A stretch of DNA of 64,000 bases from Streptomyces sp. NBC_01116. GTDB lineage: Bacteria; Actinomycetota; Actinomycetes; Streptomycetales; Streptomycetaceae. The notes under the pieces were generated by a model. It was not told the origin of the DNA. It saw nothing but the letters and a program-made list of their open reading frames with translations, and made no database searches. Below, in pieces: positions 15,476 to 23,210 of the stretch (position 1 is its first letter; each line of letters opens with the position of its first letter). The position numbers and the translations under genes were made by a program. The stretch lies in NCBI RefSeq assembly GCF_041435495.1, contig NZ_CP108644.1, positions 7,177,501 to 7,241,500 of the forward strand, read 5' to 3'.

Positions 15476-16690
15476 GTGCCGATCGACGTCGTCATCTGCG
15501 AACCCCTGCGCACCCCCATCGGCCGTTTCGGCGGGGCCTTCGCCCAGCAGACCCCGGCGGCGCTGGCCGCACGCGTCATCGCGGAGATCGTCGCCCGCAC
15601 CGGCGTCGACCCGGCCCGGGTCGACGAGGTGATCCTCGGCCACGCCTACCCCACCAGCGAGGCCCCCGCCATCGGCCGGGTCGCCGCCCTGGACGCCGGA
15701 CTGCCCACCACGGTCACCGGCTCCCAGACCGACCGCCGCTGCGGCTCCGGACTCCAGGCGGTGCTGGACGCGGCGATGCAGATCCGGGCCGGATTCAGCG
15801 ATGTCGTGATCGCGGGCGGCGTCGACGTGATGAGCGCCGCCCCCTACTACACCCACGACGGGCGCTGGGGCATCAAGGGCCCCGGCCTCCAGCTCCACGA
15901 CGCGCTCGCCCGGGGCCGCGTCACCGCCGGAGGCGTCAACCACCCGGTACCCGGCGGCATGATCGAGACGGCGGAGAACCTGCGCCGGGAGTACGGGATC
16001 AGCCGGGCCGACCAGGACGCCCTGGCCCTGCGGTCCCAGCAGCGCGCCGCCCGCGCCGCGGCCGAGGGCCGCTACGACGCCGAGACCGTCCCCGTCACCG
16101 TGCGCACCCGCAAGGGCGAGACGACCGTCACCGCCGACGAACACCCCCGCCCCGACACCACCGCCGAACAGCTCGCCGCCCTCCGGCCGGTGATGGCGAA
16201 GTCCGACCCGGACGCCACCGTCACCGCGGGCAACGCCAGCGGCCAGAACGACGCGGCCGCCGCCTGCCTGGTCACCAGCGCCGCGACCGCCGAACGCCTC
16301 GGCCTCACCCCGCTCGTCCGCCTCGTCTCCTTCGCCCGCGCCGGAGTCCCCGCGGCGACGATGGGCATCGCCCCCGTCGCCGCCACCCGCACCGCGCTGG
16401 ACCGGGCGGGCCTCACCCTCGCCGACCTCGACCTGATCGAGCTGAACGAGGCGTTCGCCGCCCAGGTGCTGGCCTGCACCAGGGAGTTGGGCCTCGGCGA
16501 GAAGGACCACGACGAGCGGATCAACGTCAACGGCTCGGGCATCTCCCTGGGCCACCCGGTCGGCGCCACCGGAGCCCGCATCCTCGCCACCCTCACCCGC
16601 GAACTCCACCGCCGCGAGGGCCGGTACGGCCTGGAGACGATGTGCATCGGCGGCGGCCAGGGCCTCGCCGCGGTCTTCGAACGCGTCTGA
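15476..16690 (+). CDS. Acetyl-CoA C-acyltransferase (thiolase, PcaF-like)
   Basis: Thiolytic cleavage of 3-oxoacyl-CoA (for example 3-oxoadipyl-CoA) to acetyl-CoA and a shortened acyl-CoA. The 404-residue protein has the nucleophile Cys89 in DRRCGSGLQAV, His360 in GHPVGATGAR and Cys390 in MCIGGGQG, so the catalytic triad is complete. GTG start with AAGGAAGG upstream. It is separated from the CoA-transferase genes by the LysR gene but shares an 11-base upstream motif with them. The biosynthetic direction (acetoacetyl-CoA) is an alternative role. Confidence 0.9.
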   Translation: MPIDVVICEPLRTPIGRFGGAFAQQTPAALAARVIAEIVARTGVDPARVDEVILGHAYPTSEAPAIGRVAALDAGLPTTVTGSQTDRRCGSGLQAVLDAAMQIRAGFSDVVIAGGVDVMSAAPYYTHDGRWGIKGPGLQLHDALARGRVTAGGVNHPVPGGMIETAENLRREYGISRADQDALALRSQQRAARAAAEGRYDAETVPVTVRTRKGETTVTADEHPRPDTTAEQLAALRPVMAKSDPDATVTAGNASGQNDAAAACLVTSAATAERLGLTPLVRLVSFARAGVPAATMGIAPVAATRTALDRAGLTLADLDLIELNEAFAAQVLACTRELGLGEKDHDERINVNGSGISLGHPVGATGARILATLTRELHRREGRYGLETMCIGGGQGLAAVFERV

Positions 16691-16717
16691 GGGCTGTCGG
16701 GCCGGACGCCCGCCCGA

Positions 16718-18481
16718 TCAGTCGGTGGCGGAGAGGGTGATGTCCTGCTCGGCCCAGACCAGTTTGCCGGTGGGCGTCCGGCAGGAACCCCAGCGTCGAC
16801 ACAGCATGTTGATGAGCTGGAGGCCCCGGCCGCCCTCATCGCTGAGCGTCGGTGGCTGGATGTGCGGGAGGTCCGCCCCGGTATCGGTGACCTCGACCAT
16901 CACCCGGTCGTGCCGCAGCAGCCGCAGCTGACCGGGGCCGCCCCCGTACCGCAGGGCGTTGCCGACCAGCTCACTGACGACCAGCTCCGTGGTGTCGACG
17001 AGCCCGCCCAGGTCCCACCGGTCGAGCTGCTCCCTGACCAGTCGGCGGGCGACGGACGCGGCGCCGGCGCCGGGCGGCAGCTCCCAGACCACGATGTCGG
17101 CCGCGCCGGGGACGGGAAGACCGGTGGCCATCAGCAGGACGGCCTCGTCGAAGCGGGTGCCGGGTCCCGTCCCGGACGACACCAGCGTGCTCAGCAGCGT
17201 GGGATCCATCCGTGACACCGTGTCGCGCAGCCTCTCCAGCTGCGTGTCCACGTCATCCGTGCGGTTCTTGAACAGTCCGTCGGTGTAGAGCACGAGGCGG
17301 CTTCCGGCAGGGGCCGGCAGGCGGACGGAGGTGTAGGGGATGACGCCGGTGCCGAGTGGTGCGCCCGGCGGCACGTCGACGTGCGTGGCCCGCCCCGCCG
17401 CGTCGACCAGCAGAGGTGGCGGATGTCCCGCACTGGCAAGGGTGTACTCCCCGGTGGCGGGGTCGTAGACCGCGCACAGGCAGGTGGCGACCTGGTCGTC
17501 GTCCAGGTCGCGGGCGGCCAGGTCCATCCGGGCGAGGGTGTGCTCGGGGGCGATGTCGAGGGCCATGAGCGTGCGCGCCACGGTACGCAGCCTCCCCATG
17601 GTCGCCGCGGCCGACAGGCCGTGGTTCATGACGTCACCGACGATCAGGGCGCTCCGGCCGCCCGGCAGAGCCACCACGTCGTACCAGTCCCCGCCGACAC
17701 CGCTCGTCTCCGTCGGCGGGGCGTAGTGGGCGGCGACGTCCAGGCCCGGTGTGCTCGGCATGGCGCGCGGGAGCATGCTGCGCTGGAGGGCGACGAGGCG
17801 CTCCCGCTCCTGCCCGTAGAGGCGTGCGTTGTCCAGGAAGACCGCGGCCCGTGAGGCGAGCTGCATCGCGAGCGCGACGTCCGTGTCGGTGAAGGGAGGC
17901 GTGCTGCCCGAGCGAATGAAATCGGCCGCCCCCAGCAGGACTCCCCGGGAGACCAGCGGTACGGCCAGGTAACTGTGCACCCCCGCGTCGCGCAGCAGGG
18001 CCGCGGCTCTGGGGGTGGCGGCGACCCGGATGTAGTCGTCGGGCCCCAGCCGGGCGATCAGCACGGGCTCCCGCTGGGTCAGACAGTGGTCCACCGCCCT
18101 CTCCTGATACGCGGAGATCTCCCCGACCGGGTCCGGCTCCAGATTCGCCAGCGCGTCGATGGCGGCCACGGCGATGGCCCGGGTGACGGTCGGCTGTGTG
18201 GTGTTCGCCGGCGCCCCCTCCTCGCCGCGGAGCACGGACTCCAGCAGATCGATGGCCGCGCCGTCCGCCAGCCGGGGCACGGTGAACTCGACCAGCTCCT
18301 GTGCGGTGCGCTCCAGATCGAGCGTGGTCCCGATCCTCGAACTCGCCTCGTTGAGCCACGCCAGGTGGTCGTCCACCACGAACCGGTCGGCCGAGGCCGC
18401 ACGTCGACGGTGTCGCGAGAGCGCTGGGGCGGCGCCACTCCGTACCCGCAGCGGGCCCCGCCTGCGATCACCTCTTCGCAC
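16718..18481 (-). CDS. GAF-PP2C(SpoIIE)-HATPase phosphatase/anti-sigma regulator
   Basis: A 587-residue multidomain signalling protein. Residues about 30-200 form a GAF sensor domain (HSYLAVPLVSRGVLLGAADF). About 210-420 is a SpoIIE-type PP2C phosphatase: SMLPRAMPSTPGLDVAAHY, GGDWYDVVALPGGRSALIVG and DDQVATCLCAVYDPATG. About 440-587 is an HATPase_c anti-sigma kinase domain (VVSELVGNALRYGGGPG, GRGLQLINMLCRRWG). Such proteins control anti-anti-sigma factors by dephosphorylation and phosphorylation in partner-switch cascades. The GTG start at 18481 is supported by GGGAGG seven bases upstream. No anti-sigma antagonist gene lies next to it. Confidence 0.9.
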   Translation of the reverse strand: MRRGDRRRGPLRVRSGAAPALSRHRRRAASADRFVVDDHLAWLNEASSRIGTTLDLERTAQELVEFTVPRLADGAAIDLLESVLRGEEGAPANTTQPTVTRAIAVAAIDALANLEPDPVGEISAYQERAVDHCLTQREPVLIARLGPDDYIRVAATPRAAALLRDAGVHSYLAVPLVSRGVLLGAADFIRSGSTPPFTDTDVALAMQLASRAAVFLDNARLYGQERERLVALQRSMLPRAMPSTPGLDVAAHYAPPTETSGVGGDWYDVVALPGGRSALIVGDVMNHGLSAAATMGRLRTVARTLMALDIAPEHTLARMDLAARDLDDDQVATCLCAVYDPATGEYTLASAGHPPPLLVDAAGRATHVDVPPGAPLGTGVIPYTSVRLPAPAGSRLVLYTDGLFKNRTDDVDTQLERLRDTVSRMDPTLLSTLVSSGTGPGTRFDEAVLLMATGLPVPGAADIVVWELPPGAGAASVARRLVREQLDRWDLGGLVDTTELVVSELVGNALRYGGGPGQLRLLRHDRVMVEVTDTGADLPHIQPPTLSDEGGRGLQLINMLCRRWGSCRTPTGKLVWAEQDITLSATD

Positions 18482-18844
18482 GAACGAGCCTCCCGTACCG
18501 CATCCGTCTGGCAGGACTGCACCATACTCCCGAGTGTCGCGACAGCGCCCGTCCGGAAACGGATCATCACAACGGGCCCACAGGTGCCCGGCCCCGGCCC
18601 TCGCGTCCGGCAGCGGCTTCCTCGCCCCGGGCGGTGGTGATCACGGCCCGACCGGAACCGGCCCGGCGGAGGTCACCGGCTGTCCCCGGGCGGCCCGCAC
18701 AGGTCCGGCACACGCGCGCAACGACCGCCACAGCAGGCTCCAGTTGTACGGGGTCCGGGGCACGGAGCACGAGGTCAGGGGGGCAGGGGGGCGGTGACGT
18801 CCGCCCCGGTCCGCGACGGCCGCCGCGCACCCCGCGATGCCGAA
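18482..18844. other. Intergenic region without a supported gene
   Basis: About 360 bases between the phosphatase start and the long chaplin terminator. Open frames here are Arg/Pro/Gly-rich and lack start signals. Only the ribosome binding site of the phosphatase gene (GGGAGG near 18490) is recognised. Confidence 0.5.
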
Positions 18845-18882
18845 AGGTCCGGCCGGACAGTCCCCGCTGTCGGGCCGGACCT
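18845..18882 (-). terminator. Hairpin terminator of the long chaplin gene
   Basis: AGGTCCGGCC (18845-18854) pairs with GGCCGGACCT (18873-18882), with a nested GACAG/CTGTC inner stem. It lies 22 bases after the chaplin stop. Confidence 0.75.
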
Positions 18883-18903
18883 CGTTCTCCCGCAGGGGGC
18901 CTA

Positions 18904-19584
18904 TCAGTCCCGCGCGTTGCGGGTACGGCGCATCAGCACCGCACCGCCGAGCAGCAGCGCGGCGCTCGCGCCGGCGGCCAGACCCAGGTCGGCGGCACCG
19001 GTGTCGGCCAGGTGCGCGCCCGGGACGTCGGACCCGGGCGTACCGGACCCGGGCGTGCCCGAGCCGGGGGTGTCGGTCCCGGGGGTGCCGGTCGGCGGCT
19101 CGTCGACGGGCGGCTGGTCCACCGGGGGCTCGTCCACGGGCGGCTCGTCGACCGGCGGCTCGTCGACCGGGGGCTCGTCCACGGGCGGCTCGTCGACCGG
19201 CGGCTCGTCGACCGGGGGCTCGTCCACGGGGGGTTCGTCGACCGGCGGCTCGTCCACCGGCGGCTCATCCACCGGGGGCTCGTCCACGGGCGGCTTGTCC
19301 ACCGGGGGCTTGTCCACCGGCGGGTGGCCGTGCTTCGGGCCGTCGGCGTTCACGCACTTGTTGCCGAAGGCCGGGTTCAGCAGAGCGATCACATTGACGG
19401 TGTTGCCGCACACATTGACCGGGACGTGCACCGGCACCTGCACCGCGTTGCCCGAACCGACCCCCGGCGAACCGACGGCCGCGCCCTCGGCCGACGCGTC
19501 GGCGTGCGCGGTGCCGCCGACCGCCGCCAGGAGACCTGATGCGGCCGCCATGACGATGATGCTTCTGTTCAAGACCTGTCGCAT
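18904..19584 (-). CDS. Wall-anchored chaplin with one chaplin domain and a PPVDx stalk
   Basis: A secreted hydrophobic surface protein of 226 residues. A signal peptide (MRQVLNRSIIVMAAASGLLA, ending near TAHADA) is followed by one chaplin domain (GSPGVGSGNAVQVPVHVPVN, then CGNTVNVIALLNPAFGNKC with its two Cys). Next come fifteen consecutive PPVDx pentapeptides, a GTPGSG-rich linker, and a C-terminal sorting signal: LADTG, a hydrophobic helix and RRTRNARD. The LAxTG motif is the type used by class E sortases, so the protein is likely linked to peptidoglycan. Known long chaplins usually have two chaplin domains; this one has one, with the stalk in place of the second. AAGGAAGGGC precedes the ATG. 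Confidence 0.93.
   Translation of the reverse strand: MRQVLNRSIIVMAAASGLLAAVGGTAHADASAEGAAVGSPGVGSGNAVQVPVHVPVNVCGNTVNVIALLNPAFGNKCVNADGPKHGHPPVDKPPVDKPPVDEPPVDEPPVDEPPVDEPPVDEPPVDEPPVDEPPVDEPPVDEPPVDEPPVDEPPVDQPPVDEPPTGTPGTDTPGSGTPGSGTPGSDVPGAHLADTGAADLGLAAGASAALLLGGAVLMRRTRNARD
19094..19318. repeat. 15-bp tandem repeat, fifteen units, encoding the PPVDx stalk
   Basis: Fifteen in-frame 15-bp units (plus-strand form such as GGCGGCTCGTCGACC) fill 225 bases. Translated, they give PPVDK twice, PPVDE eleven times, PPVDQ once and PPVDE once. A 45-bp higher-order unit (three 15-mers) occurs twice identically in the middle, which points to recent block expansion. Copy number should vary between strains. 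Confidence 0.9.
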
Positions 19585-20126
19585 TACTTGCCCTTCCTTA
19601 GGACACTCGCGAGGACATCGCGTGGGTGCTTCGCGCGCGGGGACGAGCAGCCGTCGGGCGGAGGCGCGGCGGAGCCGGGCCCCGCGGCGAAGCCATGGTG
19701 AAAGTGGTGAGAACGTGCGCGCTGGACGACTGCCATAACGACTCAGGTCCGTGCGGGAAACTTGGAGGCGCGTGGAAATTGTGTAATCACCCGAACGGGT
19801 AAAGTCGTCGGCGTCCGTGTATCCCGGTGAGCAGAGAAAGAGAAACGATTCTTCCTCAACTGCTCTGAAAAACACTCATGTTGACGAAGGGAAGCGCACT
19901 CTCCGATAGAGGGAGGGGGCTCGGAGTCTTCGGTGCTCGTCCACCCGTTCGGATGGCGGAAACCGGAGTGTCGCGCTTGATGAGCGCACGAACGGGCGCT
20001 CGTACGAACAGGGATGGGGAGCGATCTCCGTGTCCGGCATTCGGGTGAATGGGCGGAACCTAACGCCTGACGGCGAGTTGACCAGGGGGCTCCGCTACGG
20101 GGCGACCAGTACGAGAAGGGTTAATC
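19585..20126. other. Divergent intergenic region between long chaplin and first rodlin
   Basis: About 540 bases with no supported gene. It is less GC-rich than its surroundings and contains short dyads such as ACCCGAACGGGT near 19789. It should hold the promoters of the long chaplin (minus) and the first rodlin (plus). A possible plus promoter is listed separately. Confidence 0.6.
19881..19910 (+). promoter_or_regulatory. Possible promoter, TTGACG-N18-GATAGA
   Basis: The -35-like TTGACG at 19881-19886 and GATAGA at 19905-19910 are 18 bases apart on the rodlin side of the intergenic region, about 215 bases before the first rodlin. Chaplin and rodlin genes are normally under sigma BldN control, whose elements I could not identify with confidence here. 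Confidence 0.3.
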
Positions 20127-20528
20127 GTGATCAAGAAGGTTCTGGCTACGGGCGCTGTCGCCGCCTCCATCCTCGGTCTCGGCGCGACGCAGGCCATGGC
20201 CATCGCCAACGACGGCGGCACCACCTCGGTCAACGGCAACGGTGCCTCGCAGTCGTACGGCAACTCCGAGACCCACGGTGACTGGAGCCCGCAGTTCGCG
20301 CTCATCCAGGGCTCGCTGAACAAGCCCTGCATCGCCCTCCCGGCCAAGGCGAACCTCGGTTCGCTCATCGGTGTCGTGCCGATCGCGGTCCAGGACATCA
20401 ACGTGCTGTCCTCCCCGCAGAACCAGCAGTGCACCGAGAACTCCACCCAGGCCAAGGGTGACGAGGCTCTGTCGCACATCCTGGAGGACATCCCGATCCT
20501 CTCCGGCAACGGCGCGGGCAACAACTGA
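20127..20528 (+). CDS. Rodlin (first copy)
   Basis: A secreted 133-residue rodlet-layer protein. A signal peptide (MIKKVLATGAVAASILGLGA, ending near QAMA) is followed by the rodlin core: IANDGGTTSVNGNGASQSYG, GDWSPQFALIQGSLNKPCIA, VPIAVQDINVLSSPQNQQC and NSTQAKGDEALSHIL. Two Cys residues are conserved. GTG start with AAGGG upstream. Rodlins organise chaplin fibrils into paired rodlets on aerial hyphae and spores. The mature region is nearly identical in DNA to the copy at 21.7 kb. It is closed by its own hairpin terminator. Confidence 0.93.
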   Translation: MIKKVLATGAVAASILGLGATQAMAIANDGGTTSVNGNGASQSYGNSETHGDWSPQFALIQGSLNKPCIALPAKANLGSLIGVVPIAVQDINVLSSPQNQQCTENSTQAKGDEALSHILEDIPILSGNGAGNN

Positions 20529-20545
20529 TCCGCAGCCGCTCTACT

Positions 20546-20590
20546 CGGGCCCGAGCCGTCGGCGTTCCTCCACCGAACGGCTCGGGCCCG
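20546..20590 (+). terminator. Terminator of the first rodlin gene
   Basis: CGGGCCCGAGCCGT (20546-20559) pairs perfectly with ACGGCTCGGGCCCG (20577-20590), 17 bases after the stop codon. Confidence 0.78.
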
Positions 20591-20811
20591 TCGCCGTCCC
20601 GGGACGCGGTCGCGGGACGGCGTTCCCCGCCGCGGCCCGACAGGCATTGCGGCATTCGGGCGGATATCCGAGAATCCGTCCGTCGAACAGTTCCCCTCCC
20701 GGGTGTTCATCGTTACGCAGAACAGTGCCGGAGTCACGAGCGGTCAGAATCCGGCTCGGGCGGGCACGAAATGCGTGACCGCACCGGACTCCGCCTAGGA
20801 AAGGGACGAAA

Positions 20812-21045
20812 GTGAAGTTCACCAAGGTTGCCGCAGTCGCCGCCGGTACGCTCATGGCGCTGGGTGCCGCGGCGCCGGCCATGGCCGACGCGGGTGCCGA
20901 GGCCATTGCCGCGCACTCCCCGGGCGTGCTGTCCGGCAACGTCATCCAGGCCCCGATCCACATTCCGGTCAACGTCTGCGGCAACACCGTCAACGTGATC
21001 GGCCTGCTGAACCCCGCGTTCGGCAACACCTGCATCAACAAGTGA
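20812..21045 (+). CDS. Short chaplin
   Basis: A 77-residue secreted amyloid-forming surfactant: signal peptide MKFTKVAAVAAGTLMALGAA to about residue 26, then one chaplin domain (AHSPGVLSGNVIQAPIHIPV, CGNTVNVIGLLNPAFGNTC) with two Cys that form the disulfide of the family. It lacks a sorting signal, as do ChpD-H, so it self-assembles at the cell surface and air-water interface. GTG start, with AGGAAAGGGA upstream. Its short form and lone domain resemble ChpE/ChpH; the exact orthologue cannot be fixed by eye. Confidence 0.94.
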   Translation: MKFTKVAAVAAGTLMALGAAAPAMADAGAEAIAAHSPGVLSGNVIQAPIHIPVNVCGNTVNVIGLLNPAFGNTCINK

Positions 21046-21082
21046 CCCTCTGACCGGCCGGGCCGCGTGCCCGTGACCGGTG

Positions 21083-21116
21083 GGCCCCGGACGGCGGACG
21101 CCGTCCGGGGCCTTTT
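21083..21116 (+). terminator. Terminator of the short chaplin gene, with T-tract
   Basis: GGCCCCGGACGGC (21083-21095) pairs with GCCGTCCGGGGCC (21100-21112) and is followed by TTTT. It is one of few hairpins here with a T-run. Confidence 0.85.
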
Positions 21117-21310
21117 CGCGGCCAGACCCCGAAGGCGTGAATCTTGGGAGGAGTTGCGGAGGGAGCCGAGAAAATCACCGCCCCGCAGTTTCCCGAAAGC
21201 GACCGGATCGTTGATCAGTGGGAAAGCGGCAGAAGTCACAGGTAAAGAAAGCTTGTGTGCGGCACGGGAACGTGACCGAAACAGATGCCGCGCAGAAGGG
21301 AACCAGAAAA

Positions 21311-21601
21311 GTGAAGTACGCGAAGACCGCCGCCCTTGTTGCCGGTTCCGTGGCTGCCCTCGGAGCGGCCGCTCCCGCCTTCGCCGCTACTACGCCCACG
21401 GCCCCCAACTTCAGCCTCGACAGCGGCCTCAACCAGGTGATGGCCAGTGCCCCGCAGGTCGTGGACCCGCTGGTGGGCACGGTCGCCGAGACCGCCGAAA
21501 CGGTCTCCAGGGACGGCACGGTCGGCAAGCTGGCGGGCCAGGCAGCCGGAGTGGCCGAGAGTGCCGCTCCGCTGCTCGGTGGAGTTCCCCTCGGCGGCTG
21601 A
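21311..21601 (+). CDS. Small secreted protein of the rodlin/chaplin cluster
   Basis: A 96-residue predicted exported protein. GTG start (MKYAKTAALVAGSVAALG) with AAGGGA nine bases upstream. The signal peptide is cleaved near AFA-ATT. The mature chain of about 70 residues is Ala/Val/Gly-rich without Cys, with amphipathic segments such as SGLNQVMASAPQVVDPLVG and a glycine-rich end LLGGVPLGG. No known domain is recognised. Its signal peptide is close to that of the neighbouring chaplin and it sits between a chaplin and a rodlin, so a role in the aerial surface layer is a reasonable inference. It may share a transcript with the following rodlin 68 bases downstream. Confidence 0.78.
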   Translation: MKYAKTAALVAGSVAALGAAAPAFAATTPTAPNFSLDSGLNQVMASAPQVVDPLVGTVAETAETVSRDGTVGKLAGQAAGVAESAAPLLGGVPLGG

Positions 21602-21669
21602 TCGTCGCTGCACGACCGTTCCACCTGGTTCTTTCACCGATCCGCATCACTCCCCAGAAGGGCTCTCTC

Positions 21670-22080
21670 ATGTTCAAGAAGATCATGGCCTCGGCCGCCG
21701 TCGCCGCCTCGGTCGTCGGCATCTCCGCCGCCGCAGCCCCGTCCGCCATGGCCATCGCCAACGACGGCGGCACCACCACGGTCAACGGCAACGGCGCCTC
21801 GCAGGCCTACGGCAACTCCGAGACCCACGGCGACTGGAGCCCGCAGTTCGCGCTCATCCAGGGCTCGCTGAACAAGCCCTGCATCGCCCTCCCGGCCAAG
21901 GCGAACCTCGGCTCGCTCATCGGCGTCGTGCCGATCTCGCTCCAGGACATCAACGTCCTGTCCTCCCCGCAGAACCAGCAGTGCACCGAGAACTCCACCC
22001 AGGCCAAGGGTGACGAGGCTCTGTCGCACCTGCTGAACGACATCCCGATCCTCTCCGGCAACGGCGCCGGCAACAGCTGA
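21670..22080 (+). CDS. Rodlin (second copy)
   Basis: A 136-residue secreted rodlin with signal peptide MFKKIMASAAVAASVVGISA and the conserved core IANDGGTTTVNGNGASQAYG, VPISLQDINVLSSPQNQQC and SHLLNDIPILSGNG. From the end of the signal peptide onwards it differs from the first rodlin at only about 16 positions in roughly 320 bases by my count, most of them silent, while the signal peptides and flanks differ. AAGGG precedes the ATG. Confidence 0.93.
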   Translation: MFKKIMASAAVAASVVGISAAAAPSAMAIANDGGTTTVNGNGASQAYGNSETHGDWSPQFALIQGSLNKPCIALPAKANLGSLIGVVPISLQDINVLSSPQNQQCTENSTQAKGDEALSHLLNDIPILSGNGAGNS

Positions 22081-22116
22081 CCGACCAGCTCCGGTCCGCT
22101 CCGGCCGACCCGCGTG

Positions 22117-22169
22117 GGGCCAGTCCATCCGTACGGCGATCGTCTTCGCCGGACCGGACGGACTGGCCC
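22117..22169 (+). terminator. Terminator of the second rodlin gene
   Basis: GGGCCAGTCC (22117-22126) pairs with GGACTGGCCC (22160-22169), with additional imperfect pairing inside. Confidence 0.65.
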
Positions 22170-22267
22170 TTCGTCGTGTGCGGGCCCACGTCCGGGCGGG
22201 TTGTCCGGTTGGGCCGGATGCCGTAGCCCCGGCTGACGATCCGTGCCGGGCCGGGTAGGGCCTCTCC

Positions 22268-22501
22268 ATGGATCCGTACGACAGTCAGACCCCACAGGGC
22301 GCGGAGCGGTGGGCCGCGTCGGGCGGCACACCGATCTACGACCGGCTCGTCGCCGAATGGCAGGCGGCCGGGAACGGCCACCCCCTCCCGGAGCCGCTCC
22401 GGGACCAGGCTCCCCGGCGCGGCGGCTTCGTGCCGTCGGCGCGTACCTCGGACGAGGTTTCCGGGCCCGAGTCCGCGGGAGGGCGAGGCGCTGAGGACTG
22501 A
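22268..22501 (+). CDS. Small conserved hypothetical protein
   Basis: A 77-residue soluble, proline- and glycine-rich protein with the core GGTPIYDRLVAEWQAAGNGH. A PxYDRLVAEW motif is common in small Streptomyces proteins of unknown function. No signal peptide or domain is visible. TAGGGC lies six bases before the ATG, with no Shine-Dalgarno, so a leaderless message is possible. It lies between two rodlins, but nothing else links it to the surface layer. Confidence 0.65.
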   Translation: MDPYDSQTPQGAERWAASGGTPIYDRLVAEWQAAGNGHPLPEPLRDQAPRRGGFVPSARTSDEVSGPESAGGRGAED

Positions 22502-22619
22502 GGAGTGGCGTCGACCTTGCGCCGGAACGAACCCATTTGAGTGGTGGTGCGCAACCGATCGGGGGTGGTGGCAGTTGATCAGTACGTTCCACAACGGGAC
22601 GCTCCGAAAGGTGAAGTTG

Positions 22620-23027
22620 ATGAAGAAGATGATGGCCGGCGCTGCAGTGGCCGTGTCCCTGCTCGGTCTGTCCGCAGTCGCGGCTCCCACGGCCATGGCG
22701 ATCGGCAACGACGGTGGCACCACCACGGTCAACGGCAACGGTGCCGAGTCGGAGATCGGCAACGCCGAGACGGAGGGCAACTGGAGCCCGCAGAACCAGC
22801 TCGTCCAGGGCACCCTGAACAAGCTCTGCGTCGGCCTGCCCCTCAAGGCCAACGTCGGTTCGCTCATCGGCATCGTGCCGATCGCGGTCCAGGACGTCAA
22901 CGTCCTGTCCAACCCGCAGAACCAGCAGTGCGCCGACAACTCCACCCAGGCCAAGGGCGACGAGCCGCTGTCGCACATCCTGGACGACATCCCGGTCCTC
23001 TCGGGCAACGGCGTCGGCAACAACTGA
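22620..23027 (+). CDS. Rodlin (third, divergent copy)
   Basis: A 135-residue secreted rodlin with signal peptide MKKMMAGAAVAVSLLGLSAV and core IGNDGGTTTVNGNGAESEIG, GNWSPQNQLVQGTLNKLCVG, VPIAVQDVNVLSNPQNQQC and SHILDDIPVLSGNG. It is more divergent than the other two. Start: ATG at 22620 has AAAGG eight bases upstream; the in-frame GTG at 22611 lies within that sequence and is rejected. Confidence 0.93.
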   Translation: MKKMMAGAAVAVSLLGLSAVAAPTAMAIGNDGGTTTVNGNGAESEIGNAETEGNWSPQNQLVQGTLNKLCVGLPLKANVGSLIGIVPIAVQDVNVLSNPQNQQCADNSTQAKGDEPLSHILDDIPVLSGNGVGNN

Positions 23028-23054
23028 CGCAGCACGGCCTGAGGTGTCGCGTGC

Positions 23055-23086
23055 GGGCGGTCCGGAGTTCACACTCCGGGCCGCCC
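23055..23086 (+). terminator. Terminator of the third rodlin gene
   Basis: GGGCGGTCCGGAGT pairs with ACTCCGGGCCGCCC around TCAC, with one mismatch zone, 28 bases after the stop. Confidence 0.7.
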
Positions 23087-23143
23087 GTCCTCGTTCCGCG
23101 ACAACGGCCCCGTCGCACGCCGCGGATCGCACACCGCACGGGT

Positions 23144-23177
23144 GAGGCCCACCACTCCACGGGGGGTGGTGGGCCTC
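23144..23177 (-). terminator. Terminator of the DUF5949 gene
   Basis: GAGGCCCACCAC (23144-23155) pairs with GTGGTGGGCCTC (23166-23177), 33 bases after the stop of the minus-strand gene. With the hairpin at 23055 it separates convergent units. Confidence 0.75.
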
Positions 23178-23210
23178 GTCGTAGGTCCGGGCGGCGGGCG
23201 GTGCGGCTCC

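Noticed and set aside
16718..18481. A second gene on the opposite strand within the phosphatase
   Set aside because: The sense frame has three continuous recognisable domains; the opposite frames are low complexity.
19094..19318. Regular short repeats resembling a CRISPR array
   Set aside because: The 15-bp units are contiguous, without spacers, and encode an in-frame PPVDx stalk.
18634..19738. Plus-strand frames with VHRGLVHGRLVDRR-like or STGGSSTGG-like repeats
   Set aside because: They are shadows of the PPVDx repeat in the chaplin gene on the other strand; no start signals or plausible protein.
20707..20811. Sigma BldN promoter upstream of the short chaplin
   Set aside because: CGTTACG is present, but I could not match both elements with the expected spacing, so no promoter is claimed.
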